64,000 bases of DNA, from positions 1-64,000 of the forward strand of contig JACMLU010000027.1 in the NCBI GenBank assembly GCA_014379405.1, in the 5' to 3' direction. This DNA comes from Flavobacterium sp. (GTDB taxonomy: Bacteria > Bacteroidota > Bacteroidia > Flavobacteriales > Flavobacteriaceae). This document shows positions 28,437 to 37,027 of the stretch, piece by piece. Under the pieces are notes generated by a model. It had not been told where the DNA came from and searched no databases. It worked only from the letters and a program-made list of their open reading frames with translations. Each line of letters starts with the position of its first letter. Position 1 is the first letter of the stretch. The translations under genes and the position numbers were made by a program.

Positions 28437-29726
28437 ATGAAAGAACGTATAATTTCGCTTGATGTATTGCGAGGAATTACCATTATGATGATGATTTTGG
28501 TAAATAACCCAGGAAGTTGGGGAAATATTTTTGCGCCTTTAGAACATGCAGAATGGAATGGTTGTACTCCAACAGATTTGGTTTTTCCTTTTTTTATTTT
28601 CATTCTTGGCGCAGCTATTCCATTAGCAATTGTTACCAAAGTGCTGAATCAGCAAACTTTTATAAAAATACTAACTCGATCCTTACGAATCATTTCTCTT
28701 GGGATGTTTTTGGGTTTTTATGGAAGAATTGAAATATTTAATCTTGAGGGTTATCCACTTCTAATCTCAAAACTTATTATTACAGCAATTGTGGCCTACA
28801 TTCTGCTTGGAAATTTTGAACAAAAAATAAAATTCTATTTAGTTTTAACTTTGTTTTCAATTTTTATGTTTCTTGCTTTTAGTGGCATTGAGGCCTATAG
28901 CGATGTCCGAATTCCTGGAGTTCTACAACGAATTGGTATCGTATATTTTTTCACTTCATTAGTCTATTTAAAAACGGAAATCAAAGGCCAAATAATTATT
29001 GTTGCATCACTATTACTCGGATATTGGGCAATAATGACACTAATTCCAGTACCCGATTTTGGACCTGCAAATTTAGACAAAGGGACTAATTTAGCAGCTT
29101 GGTTAGATAATTTATTATTAGAAAATCATCTTTATGCCAGCACCAAAACTTGGGATCCAGAGGGTATTCTTAGCACATTTCCAGCTATTGCAAACGGAAT
29201 AGTAGGTTTGTTACTTGGTCAATTGTTAAATAGCGGTTTGGATAAAAATGACAAAGCCACAAAAATATTTGTAACAGGATTGGCTTTGGTGATTTTAGGT
29301 TTAATTTGGAATGAATTTTTTCCAATGAATAAATTATTGTGGACAAGTTCGTTTGTACTATATACTGCTGGTTTAGCCACATTATTTTTAGCTGTTTTTT
29401 ATTATCTCATCGATATAAAAGGATATAAAAACTGGGCAACACCAATATTGTTTTGGGGAGTAAATCCAATGATTGTTTTTTTTCTTGCGGGAATATTGCC
29501 ACGCGCCTTATCATCCATAAAAGTTAATAATCCAGTATACGTTATAGGAAATTCAGATGAAATCTCAGAGCAAATAGGACTGCAAGAGTACTTAAACAAG
29601 TTTTGCATTGTGCCCCATTTTGATGATCCAAAAGTTGCCTCTCTTATGTGGGCATTGATAAATGTCACTTTTTGGTCACTTGTTTTGTGGTATTTTTATA
29701 AAAAGAAAATGTTTTTTAAAGTTTAA
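28437..29726 (+). CDS. NagX-like membrane acetyltransferase-family protein (DUF5009/COG4299)
   Basis: A 429-residue inner-membrane protein with about 11 hydrophobic helices. The N-terminus has the family pattern S-L-D-V-L-R-G and then H-A-E-W-N-G-C-T-P-T-D-L-V-F-P-F-F; the histidine matches the active-site position of human heparan-alpha-glucosaminide N-acetyltransferase. I-P-G-V-L-Q-R-I-G lies in the middle. Bacterial members sit in GlcNAc/chitin utilisation loci (NagX), where transport or transmembrane acetylation has been proposed. It is 34 bases after the GH3 fusion gene, clearly in the same operon. A role in moving or acetylating glucosamine sugars is inference from family and position. 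Confidence 0.82.
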   Translation: MKERIISLDVLRGITIMMMILVNNPGSWGNIFAPLEHAEWNGCTPTDLVFPFFIFILGAAIPLAIVTKVLNQQTFIKILTRSLRIISLGMFLGFYGRIEIFNLEGYPLLISKLIITAIVAYILLGNFEQKIKFYLVLTLFSIFMFLAFSGIEAYSDVRIPGVLQRIGIVYFFTSLVYLKTEIKGQIIIVASLLLGYWAIMTLIPVPDFGPANLDKGTNLAAWLDNLLLENHLYASTKTWDPEGILSTFPAIANGIVGLLLGQLLNSGLDKNDKATKIFVTGLALVILGLIWNEFFPMNKLLWTSSFVLYTAGLATLFLAVFYYLIDIKGYKNWATPILFWGVNPMIVFFLAGILPRALSSIKVNNPVYVIGNSDEISEQIGLQEYLNKFCIVPHFDDPKVASLMWALINVTFWSLVLWYFYKKKMFFKV

Positions 29727-29882
29727 TCTGGTTTAAAAGCTAAATAGCCTAACCATCAAGAAAGTCTTTAAGTATTTTGGCAAAGAAATTGCTGAATGAT
29801 AAAAAGTGGAATTTTATCAATTTTTTATAGGATAAACTTCTCCAAAAAAACTACTTTTGATTTTTAGATAATAATAAGAAGA

Positions 29883-31415
29883 ATGAATAAATACAAGTCT
29901 TTCATATTGATTTCTCTATTTTTAATTCCGTATTGGAATGGAAATGCACAAGAAAAAATCATATATCCCAAGAATGAATTCAGGGCAGTTTGGATTGCAA
30001 CAGTAGCTAATATTGACTGGCCAAAAACCAATCTTGACGCCGTCGAAAAACAAAAAACGGATTATCTCGAAATATTAGATACTTATAAAAAACTGAATTA
30101 CAATGCCGTAATTGTACAGATTCGTAGTTCTGGCGAAGCCTTATACCCTACTGATTTGGCGCCTTGGTCCCGTTATTTGACTGGAAAAGAAGGCAAAGCA
30201 CCAAGTCCTTATTACGACCCTTTGGAATGGATGATTACTGAAGCGCACGCCAGAGGTTTTGAATTTCACGCTTGGCTTAATCCCTATCGTGCCACGATGG
30301 ATACAAAAAAAGAGACTTTGAGTCCTAATCACGATTTTAACAAACATCGCAATTGGATGATTAAATATGGGGAATCCGGCAAGGAAAAGTATTATTACGA
30401 TCCAGGTTTACCCGAAGTTCAAAGCCATTTGACAAAAGTTGTAGAAGAAGTGGTTCAAAAATATGATATTGACGCCATTCATTTTGACGATTATTTCTAC
30501 CCGTATAAAGTTCCAGGGGAAACATTCAATGACCGTGCTTCTTTTCAAAAATATGGGAGCGGACTTAAACTCGATGATTGGCGACGCGCGAATGTAGACA
30601 GCTTGGTAAAACGAGTTTCACATACTATAAAAGACTGCAAACCTTGGGTGCAATTCGGCATCAGTCCGTTTGGGGTTTGGCGCAATAAATCGATGGATCC
30701 AAAAGGTTCCGACACTGAATCTGGGCAAACCAACTATGACGATTTATATGCAGATCCTATGAATTGGATGGAGCAACAATGGATTGATTATCTTGTTCCA
30801 CAACTTTATTGGAGTATGGGACATCCGAAAGCTTCTTATTCAAAACTGTTGAAATGGTGGTCTGAAAATTCAAAAAATACCGCCATTTACATCGGAAATG
30901 GAACTTATAAAATCAATAACGACTCAGATAAAAGATGGGATAATCCTTTAGAAATTCCGAATCAAATCGATCTTACCCGTACCTATAAAAACGTTCAAGG
31001 AAATGTTTTTTTTAGTGCCAAATGGTTTGTGAATAAAAATCAAAATGTCGCACAAATGTTGAGGGATAACCAATACAGATTTCCTGCCCTTCCTTATCCT
31101 GTTCCACAATTAAAACATATTGTAATTGATAGTCCAGCGCTAAACACATTCGAAAAAAATACTGAAAATTCAACGTTTACTTTCAAATATCCGTTGAATA
31201 GCAAGGTGCGTTACATAATGGTGTATCGTGCCAAAAGAGCTGGAAAAATCGACACAAACGATCCAAGCCAAATTATTGACAAGATTACCTTGCCCACAGA
31301 TGAGGATTTCGTTTTAGTCCATATTCCAACCAATAAAGAAAACGAACATAGTTCTTTTGCCTTTACTTATGTTGATTTTTATGGCAATGAAAGTTCTCCA
31401 ACAATAGTAAATTAA
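29883..31415 (+). CDS. GHL10-family glycoside hydrolase-like protein, no sorting domain
   Basis: 510 residues with a signal peptide ending near Asn-Ala-Gln. The barrel shares the motifs of the 19857-21695 protein: E-F-R-A-V-W-I-A-T-V, I-V-Q-I-R-S-S-G-E-A, F-H-A-W-L-N-P-Y-R and D-A-I-H-F-D-D-Y-F-Y-P. After about residue 420 a small beta domain follows. It lacks the type IX sorting tail, so it should stay in the periplasm or be held by other means. A division of labour between a surface and a periplasmic hydrolase would fit stepwise breakdown of wall fragments. The upstream gap of 156 bases may hold a separate promoter. Confidence 0.83.
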   Translation: MNKYKSFILISLFLIPYWNGNAQEKIIYPKNEFRAVWIATVANIDWPKTNLDAVEKQKTDYLEILDTYKKLNYNAVIVQIRSSGEALYPTDLAPWSRYLTGKEGKAPSPYYDPLEWMITEAHARGFEFHAWLNPYRATMDTKKETLSPNHDFNKHRNWMIKYGESGKEKYYYDPGLPEVQSHLTKVVEEVVQKYDIDAIHFDDYFYPYKVPGETFNDRASFQKYGSGLKLDDWRRANVDSLVKRVSHTIKDCKPWVQFGISPFGVWRNKSMDPKGSDTESGQTNYDDLYADPMNWMEQQWIDYLVPQLYWSMGHPKASYSKLLKWWSENSKNTAIYIGNGTYKINNDSDKRWDNPLEIPNQIDLTRTYKNVQGNVFFSAKWFVNKNQNVAQMLRDNQYRFPALPYPVPQLKHIVIDSPALNTFEKNTENSTFTFKYPLNSKVRYIMVYRAKRAGKIDTNDPSQIIDKITLPTDEDFVLVHIPTNKENEHSSFAFTYVDFYGNESSPTIVN

Positions 31416-31434
31416 TCAATCAAAATCGATTCAA

Positions 31435-32703
31435 ATGAAAACAGACAATAAACCTTGGTTTTGGATACCCTTATTAAATTTTGCTTCGGGTTTTCCGTAT
31501 GTCATCATCATTTCGGTTTCGGTTTTGATGTACAAAAACCTTGGAATCAGCAATGAAGATATCGGTGTATACACCAGTTTATTGTATTTGCCGTGGGTTA
31601 TAAAACCATTATGGAGTCCTTTTATTGACTTGCATGGAACGAAAAGAAACTGGTTTTTAAGTATGCAATTATTCATATCAGTTGCCTTTCTGATTGTCGG
31701 ATTTATTATTCCCACCAGCCACTTTTTCATCTTGAGTTTAGCTATTTTTTGGGTAGCTGCTTTTGCTTCCGCCTCTAATGATGTGGCCAGCGATGGGTTT
31801 TATATGTTGGCATTGGAAAAAGAACAACAATCTTTCTTTTTAGGAATCCGAAGTACTTTTTACAGAGCTTCCATGTTAACCGGAAATGGGTTGATAATCC
31901 TGTTGGCTGGTTATTTAGAACATCAGTTTGGAGACAATCAGAAAGCCTGGTCCTACACGATGATTTTCGTTGGATTGGTTATGACATTTTTAACGGTTTA
32001 TAACTATTTTGCTACTCCAAAAACTGAATTGCCAATTAAAGCAGGAGAAACGGAAGAGAAAAATTTCGCCACTGTTTTTGCCAGTTTTTTCAAAAAGAAA
32101 CAAATTGGGTTAATCCTTACTTTCATTCTTTTATTTCGTTTGGGAGAATCGCAATTGCTTAAAATGCTTACTCCCTTTTTAGTAGATAAAACGGATGTTG
32201 GCGGTTTAGGATTGGAAACCGAAGATGTGGGAATCATTTATGGAACCTTCGGATTAATTGCATTAACCGTAGGCGGAATTTTAGGCGGAATTGCCATTTC
32301 AAAACAAGGATTGGGAAAATGGATGTTACCCATGATTCTAACGATGCACTTGCCTATTATTGGTTTTGTATTATTGGCTCATTTTCATCCCGCCTCCGTT
32401 TATTATATTTATGCCGTGGTTATCTTGGAACAATTTGGTTATGGTTTTGGTTTTGCGGCCTTTATGATGTACTTGATTTATGTTGCCGAAGGCGAATCTA
32501 AAACTTCCCACTACTCCATTGCTACAGGTTTTATGGCTCTGGGAATGATGCTTCCCGGAATGTTGAGTGGTTACATCCAGCAATATTTAGGTTATGGAAA
32601 CTTCTTTATTTGGGTACTTTTGGCAACAATTCCTGGTATAATTTTATCTCGATTTTTAATATTTCCTGATGATTTTGGGAAGAAAGTAGAAGAGAAGAAA
32701 TAG
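31435..32703 (+). CDS. AmpG-like muropeptide permease (MFS)
   Basis: A 422-residue major facilitator with about 12 helices. It starts W-F-W-I-P-L-L-N-F-A-S-G-F-P and has the K-P-L-W-S-P-F-I-D loop and A-S-N-D-V-A-S-D-G-F-Y, which are typical of AmpG-like transporters. AmpG imports GlcNAc-anhydroMurNAc muropeptides into the cytoplasm. Here it lies between a GHL10 hydrolase (20 bases before) and a cytosolic-looking NagZ (176 bases after), so import of the disaccharide followed by GlcNAc removal is a coherent route. Flavobacterial members vary, and the cargo is not proven. Confidence 0.82.
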   Translation: MKTDNKPWFWIPLLNFASGFPYVIIISVSVLMYKNLGISNEDIGVYTSLLYLPWVIKPLWSPFIDLHGTKRNWFLSMQLFISVAFLIVGFIIPTSHFFILSLAIFWVAAFASASNDVASDGFYMLALEKEQQSFFLGIRSTFYRASMLTGNGLIILLAGYLEHQFGDNQKAWSYTMIFVGLVMTFLTVYNYFATPKTELPIKAGETEEKNFATVFASFFKKKQIGLILTFILLFRLGESQLLKMLTPFLVDKTDVGGLGLETEDVGIIYGTFGLIALTVGGILGGIAISKQGLGKWMLPMILTMHLPIIGFVLLAHFHPASVYYIYAVVILEQFGYGFGFAAFMMYLIYVAEGESKTSHYSIATGFMALGMMLPGMLSGYIQQYLGYGNFFIWVLLATIPGIILSRFLIFPDDFGKKVEEKK

Positions 32704-32801
32704 CACGCGGATGACGTAGATTTACTTCATAAAGACACGGAGAAAACAGATCTTTAAATAATAAAAAACACTCAAATTACACTGATAAAAACAATTTTAA
32801 A

Positions 32802-32851
32802 AATCCGTTTTTATCTGCGTTTTCGCGATAACGAATCCGTTTTATCCGTGT
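32802..32851. repeat. intergenic direct repeat of the AATCCGTTTTATC type
   Basis: Two related units beginning AATCCGTTTT lie 32 bases apart in the 175-base gap before the NagZ gene. Similar low-complexity units are spread in flavobacterial intergenic DNA, and a related set is at 53997-54026. I see no gene in this gap. Confidence 0.45.
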
Positions 32852-32878
32852 ACTATCAAAGCATAAATTTCTAAAAAA

Positions 32879-34477
32879 ATGACATTAGAACAAAAAATAG
32901 GGCAATTCTTTTTTCCGGCTGTTTTCATTAATGATTCCGAAGAAAACATTCAGGAAACCGAACGTTTAATCAAGGAACACAACATTGGAGGTTTGACTTT
33001 TTTTCATAGTCGAGCCAGTGCTGCGACGAACTATGAATCCAAGAAAAAAGTAGAATTCAACGATGATAGTTATGAACGTTTAAAGGAACTCGTAGTCCGA
33101 TTTCAAAAATGTGCCACTACTCCACTATTGATGAGTATTGATGCTGAATGGGGATTGGCGATGCGGGTCGAAAAAACGCCACAGTATCCTTATGCACTTA
33201 CACTTGGTGCATTGCCAGACCGCTGTAAAGAATTGGTATATGAAGTGGGAAAACAAATTGGATTAGACCTGAAATCAGCTGGAATTCATTATAATCTGGC
33301 ACCTTTGGCAGACATCAACAACAATCCTAACAATCCAGTAATTGGCTATCGTTCTTTTGGACAAAATAAAGAAAAAGTGGCTAGTTTTGCCATCGAATAT
33401 TTACGTGGAATGAATGAAGTCGGGGTTTTAGGCTGTTTGAAACATTTTCCAGGTCACGGAAACACCAGTGTCGATTCGCATTTGGGATTGCCGATTTTAG
33501 AAGAAACTTTGGAAGAATTAATGGAGAATGAATTAATTCCGTTTATAAAAGGAATCGAGAATAACGTTGATTCCATAATGATTGGACATTTGGCAGTTCC
33601 CGCTTTGAATGATGGAAAAAACACCTCGGCAACATTGTCAAAACCAATTATTGAAGAGCTTTTACGCAAACAATTGGGTTACGAAGGTTTGGTAATTTCA
33701 GATGCCTTGAATATGCACAGCGTTTCAAAATTATACGACAAAAAAGGGCAACTCGAATGGGAAGCCTTCAATGCCGGAAATGACGTTTTGTGTTTTGCCG
33801 AAAACGTGGCCGAAGGTATTCAGGAAATTCTCAAAAATGCAACACCAGAACGAATTGAAACCAGTTTCAACCGATTATGGAAATGCAAACAGAAAGCTGG
33901 AATCATCGATGGAAATTTTGCTCCTGAAGGCAATTTAGATTTTGAAACGGCTTCGGTATTAAACCATAAAATTGCGAATTATTGCATCACGAAAATAAAA
34001 GATAACATGAATAGTGTTAATCTTTTTGAAGCCAAAAACGATTACAAATTGGCCAAAGTCAGCCTATATAAAAATAAAGACAATCTCTTTTTTAAAACTT
34101 TGGATACTTCGCTTCCGTCACCTGAATTTGAATTGGAAACCGCTACTGAAAACTCTATTGTTGAGCTAGAAAAAAACTTAACAGCTTTTGACTTTGTTTT
34201 AGTTTCTCTTTTTGTTCCAAAAGCTAAGCCTATGAATAATTTTAGCATTGACGATTCCGTTTTGGCATTTTTAAACAATTTATTTTCAACCAAAAAATGT
34301 GTTTTGTACGTATTTGGAAATCCTTATGCTTTACAAGTCATTCCCAATTTAGAATCTACATTGGGTATTATTCAAGTGTATCAGGACTTTCCTGAATTTC
34401 AAGAAAGTGCAGCGCATCAATTGATCGAAAACACGAAATGTAAAGGTAGTTTACCAGTAACCATAAAAGGGATTTAA
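32879..34477 (+). CDS. nagZ: GH3 beta-N-acetylglucosaminidase NagZ, cytoplasmic form
   Basis: 532 residues with no signal peptide; the protein begins directly with the GH3 motif E-Q-K-I-G-Q-F-F-F-P. The NagZ signature K-H-F-P-G-H-G-N-T starts at Lys188 and is followed by D-S-H, the acid/base dyad of this family. D-A-L-N-M-H near residue 280 contains the nucleophile aspartate. NagZ removes GlcNAc from GlcNAc-(anhydro)MurNAc fragments. The length exceeds classic NagZ (about 340) because of a C-terminal GH3_C-like domain (about 370-532). It closes the amino-sugar locus, after the AmpG-like permease. It is shorter than, and lacks the lactamase domain of, the lipoprotein at 25406-28402. Confidence 0.9.
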   Translation: MTLEQKIGQFFFPAVFINDSEENIQETERLIKEHNIGGLTFFHSRASAATNYESKKKVEFNDDSYERLKELVVRFQKCATTPLLMSIDAEWGLAMRVEKTPQYPYALTLGALPDRCKELVYEVGKQIGLDLKSAGIHYNLAPLADINNNPNNPVIGYRSFGQNKEKVASFAIEYLRGMNEVGVLGCLKHFPGHGNTSVDSHLGLPILEETLEELMENELIPFIKGIENNVDSIMIGHLAVPALNDGKNTSATLSKPIIEELLRKQLGYEGLVISDALNMHSVSKLYDKKGQLEWEAFNAGNDVLCFAENVAEGIQEILKNATPERIETSFNRLWKCKQKAGIIDGNFAPEGNLDFETASVLNHKIANYCITKIKDNMNSVNLFEAKNDYKLAKVSLYKNKDNLFFKTLDTSLPSPEFELETATENSIVELEKNLTAFDFVLVSLFVPKAKPMNNFSIDDSVLAFLNNLFSTKKCVLYVFGNPYALQVIPNLESTLGIIQVYQDFPEFQESAAHQLIENTKCKGSLPVTIKGI

Positions 34478-34578
34478 TTCAATCCAAGAGCTAGCAAAAT
34501 CGGTTATGTATAGCGAACTACTATCGTTATATAAATATTAATAATTAAAACTTATATAATTAGACATTTGTTTTAATT

Positions 34579-34586
34579 TACCTTTG
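34579..34586 (+). promoter_or_regulatory. probable -7 element of the peroxiredoxin promoter
   Basis: TACCTTTG matches the TAnnTTTG consensus and lies 39 bases before the gene start. The upstream -33 element is not clear. Confidence 0.5.
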
Positions 34587-34624
34587 CCACCAAATAATAA
34601 ACAACAACTTTAAAAAATAACATT

Positions 34625-35263
34625 ATGTCATTAGTAGGTAAAAAATTTCCAAGTATTTCAGTTGATGCAATCTCAGAAATGGGTGATAATTTAAAAATCA
34701 ACATTTTTGAAGAAGCAGTAAACAATAACAAGAAAGTATTGCTTTTTTGGTACCCAAAAGATTTTACATTTGTTTGTCCAACTGAACTACACGCTTTTCA
34801 AGCCGCTTTGCCAGAATTTGAAAAAAGAAATACTATTGTAATAGGTGCTTCTTGCGATACAAACGAAGTACATTTTGCTTGGTTGAACACAGCAAAAGAC
34901 AACGGAGGAATTGAAGGTGTTACTTACCCAATTCTTGCAGACACTAACCGTAACTTGTCAAACATCCTTGGAATTCTTGACATCGAATCTACAAGCTATA
35001 GCGACGAAACTGATTCTATCATTGTTGAAGGTTCAAACGTGACTTTTAGAGCAACTTACTTGATTGATGAAACAGGTAAAATTTTCCACGAAAGTGTAAA
35101 TGATATGCCATTAGGTCGTAATGTAAACGAATATTTAAGAATGGTTGATGCCTACACACATATCCAAGAAAAAGGAGAAGTTTGTCCTGCAAACTGGGAA
35201 AGTGGAAAAGAAGCAATGACTGCTGATAGAAACAGTACTGCTGCCTATTTAAGCGCAAACTAA
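34625..35263 (+). CDS. 2-Cys peroxiredoxin (AhpC/Prx1 type)
   Basis: A cytosolic thiol peroxidase of 212 residues that reduces hydrogen peroxide and organic peroxides. The peroxidatic cysteine is Cys51 in F-V-C-P-T-E, and the resolving cysteine is Cys187 in G-E-V-C-P-A-N-W, as in typical 2-Cys enzymes. The arginine partner is in a T-F-R-A-T-Y-L-I-D segment near residue 140. A thioredoxin-family gene follows 68 bases later and may be its reductant. A thiol peroxidase of the Tpx type lies further downstream, so this is a small peroxide-defence cluster. Confidence 0.93.
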   Translation: MSLVGKKFPSISVDAISEMGDNLKINIFEEAVNNNKKVLLFWYPKDFTFVCPTELHAFQAALPEFEKRNTIVIGASCDTNEVHFAWLNTAKDNGGIEGVTYPILADTNRNLSNILGILDIESTSYSDETDSIIVEGSNVTFRATYLIDETGKIFHESVNDMPLGRNVNEYLRMVDAYTHIQEKGEVCPANWESGKEAMTADRNSTAAYLSAN

Positions 35264-35331
35264 ATTTCAATAGCAATAACAATGGTAATTTCAATAGTAA
35301 ATATTGAAATTGCCATTAAAATTCAAAAACT

Positions 35332-35640
35332 ATGTTAATCGAATTAAACGAAGATACGTTACAGGACTTAGTTTCCAAAAACGAAAAAGTAGTTGTTCAA
35401 TTTTCAGCCTCTTGGTGTGGAAATTGTAGAATTATGAAACCAAAATTCAAAAAATTGGCTTCAGAAAACGACAACATGACTTTTGTTTTGGTAGATGCCG
35501 AGAATTCACCAGAATCCAGAAAACTGGCCAATGTGAACAATTTACCAACTTTTGCCACTTTCGTAAACGGTTCATTGGTAAACGAAACGCAAACCAACAA
35601 AGCCGAAGTTTTAACGGAATTGGTAAACGAAATTGTATAA
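35332..35640 (+). CDS. thioredoxin-family protein with CGNC active site
   Basis: A 102-residue single-domain thioredoxin fold. The active site is W-C29-G-N-C32, where the usual thioredoxin has C-G-P-C; the cis-proline loop is in N-L-P-T-F-A-T-F. No signal peptide is seen, so it should act in the cytoplasm. It is placed between a 2-Cys peroxiredoxin and a small conserved gene, which points to electron transfer to the peroxiredoxin (inference). The Asn in place of Pro should shift the redox potential compared with classic thioredoxin. Confidence 0.88.
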   Translation: MLIELNEDTLQDLVSKNEKVVVQFSASWCGNCRIMKPKFKKLASENDNMTFVLVDAENSPESRKLANVNNLPTFATFVNGSLVNETQTNKAEVLTELVNEIV

Positions 35641-35698
35641 AAGTTTAATCGGATAATTGGTTAACCGATTAACCGACTAAACAAATAACCATATAAAT

Positions 35699-35956
35699 AT
35701 GAAATTACCCGTAATAAAGCATTTATCTCAATTTATTGAAGAAAATGACCAAGATTATCTCATCGAAACAATAGAAGTTCTAGATGCTTTGACCGAGGTT
35801 TCATCGTTGAAAGATGAAGAGTTGGACGTAATTGGCGAATTAATTTCGAATATGTACGGTGCACTTGAAGTTCATAAAATGACCAAGGGCGGAATGGATA
35901 AAAAAGAAGCCTTGAATACTTTTATGAAAAGAGTTTTGGGATCCATTGACAAGTAA
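35699..35956 (+). CDS. small conserved flavobacterial protein (DUF6952-like)
   Basis: 85 residues, acidic, all-helical by eye, with no signal peptide or membrane segment. It begins Met-Lys-Leu-Pro-Val-Ile-Lys-His and has a central L-T-E-V-S-S-L-K-D-E-E-L-D segment. I recall a small family (DUF6952) that regularly follows the peroxiredoxin/thioredoxin pair in Flavobacteriia. Function is unknown. It is 58 bases after the thioredoxin gene and before a T-run hairpin, so it ends this operon. Confidence 0.7.
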   Translation: MKLPVIKHLSQFIEENDQDYLIETIEVLDALTEVSSLKDEELDVIGELISNMYGALEVHKMTKGGMDKKEALNTFMKRVLGSIDK

Positions 35957-36009
35957 TTGAAGTAAAAAAGATTGGCTATTTTATCCAATTATTAAATAAA
36001 ACTATTTAT

Positions 36010-36041
36010 AAACGCTTTCAGCAATGGAGGCGTTTTTTTTT
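36010..36041 (+). terminator. probable terminator behind the small conserved gene
   Basis: Short arms AAACGC (36010-36015) and GCGTTT (36030-36035), followed by a run of T. The stem is short but the T-tract is strong. Confidence 0.5.
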
Positions 36042-36094
36042 ATTAAAAACTTAAATCGAAAATCAAAAAACCATAAATCGTAAATAAATTTTCA

Positions 36095-36102
36095 TACTTT
36101 TG
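36095..36102 (+). promoter_or_regulatory. probable -7 element of the tpx promoter
   Basis: TACTTTTG fits TAnnTTTG and lies 25 bases before the tpx start at 36127. It overlaps an in-frame upstream Met codon at 36100, which argues against that codon as the true start. Confidence 0.5.
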
Positions 36103-36126
36103 AACCTCATTAAAAAAAAACAAATT

Positions 36127-36624
36127 ATGGCTTCAATAACATTAGGAGGAAATCCAATTAACACTTCAGGTGAATTACCAAAAGTTGGTTCAAAACTAGC
36201 TGATTTCAAATTAGTAAAAAACGATCTTTCAATCGCTTCACTAGCTGATTTTGCAGGGTCAAAATTAGTTTTGAATATTTTTCCAAGCATTGATACTGGA
36301 ACTTGCGCAACCTCGGTTCGTAAATTTAACGAAAGTGCAAGCAAATTAGGAAACACCAAAGTATTGTGTATTTCAAGAGATTTGCCTTTTGCTCAAAAAC
36401 GTTTCTGTGGTGCCGAAGGATTGGAGAACGTGGTCAATTTATCTGATTTCCATGAAGGAAGTTTTGGAAAAAGCAATGGTTTGGAAATTGTTGACGGCGT
36501 TTTGACAGGTCTACATTCTAGATCAATCATTGTAGTTGACGAAAAAGGGACTGTTTCCTATACAGAACAAGTTCCAGAAATTGCAAATGAACCTAACTAC
36601 GAAGCTGCATTGGCAGTTCTATAA
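36127..36624 (+). CDS. tpx: thiol peroxidase
   Basis: Atypical 2-Cys peroxiredoxin of 165 residues; it reduces peroxides with thioredoxin as donor. The start at 36127 gives the standard N-terminus with M-A-S-I-T-L-G-G-N-P-I, while an in-frame Met at 36100 would add nine unusual residues and overlap the promoter. The peroxidatic cysteine is Cys60 in D-T-G-T-C-A-T-S-V and the resolving cysteine is Cys94 in K-R-F-C-G-A-E, one residue from the positions in E. coli Tpx. The diacylglycerol kinase gene starts only 11 bases after its stop. Confidence 0.93.
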   Translation: MASITLGGNPINTSGELPKVGSKLADFKLVKNDLSIASLADFAGSKLVLNIFPSIDTGTCATSVRKFNESASKLGNTKVLCISRDLPFAQKRFCGAEGLENVVNLSDFHEGSFGKSNGLEIVDGVLTGLHSRSIIVVDEKGTVSYTEQVPEIANEPNYEAALAVL

Positions 36625-36634
36625 TAGCCACTTA

Positions 36635-37009
36635 ATGGAATTCCAAAAAGACAATACTTTCTTTAGCGGTCGACTAAAAAGCATTTCATTTGCTGTAAAA
36701 GGTGCGATTAAATTGATTTCAACCGAGCACAGTATTATGGTGCAATTTTCTCTTGGGATTTTGATGACCATCCTTGGTTTTTATTGTAATATCACTAAAA
36801 CCGAATGGCTTTTTCAAACTATGGCAATTGGGCTCGTTATGAGCATCGAAGGTTTGAATACCGCCATAGAAAAAGTAGCCGATTTTATACATCCCAATTA
36901 CCACGAGAGAATTGGATTCATAAAAGACATTTCGGCCGGGGCAGTCTTATTCGCTGCATTTACCGCAATCGCTATTGGATTAATTATATACGTACCAAAA
37001 TTTTTATAG
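36635..37009 (+). CDS. dgkA: diacylglycerol kinase (undecaprenol kinase) family protein
   Basis: A 124-residue inner-membrane protein with three helices. The start at 36635 is chosen because an upstream in-frame Met at 36536 lies inside tpx. Family marks are F-A-V-K-G-A near residue 19, E-H-S near 30, and the highly conserved I-E-G-L-N-T-A-I-E-K-V-A-D helix containing the catalytic glutamate and metal-binding residues. The enzyme phosphorylates diacylglycerol or undecaprenol. It lies between tpx and ftsK, 18 bases before ftsK, an order conserved in flavobacteria to my knowledge. Confidence 0.9.
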   Translation: MEFQKDNTFFSGRLKSISFAVKGAIKLISTEHSIMVQFSLGILMTILGFYCNITKTEWLFQTMAIGLVMSIEGLNTAIEKVADFIHPNYHERIGFIKDISAGAVLFAAFTAIAIGLIIYVPKFL

Positions 37010-37027
37010 AAAATAGTTCAATCAAGA

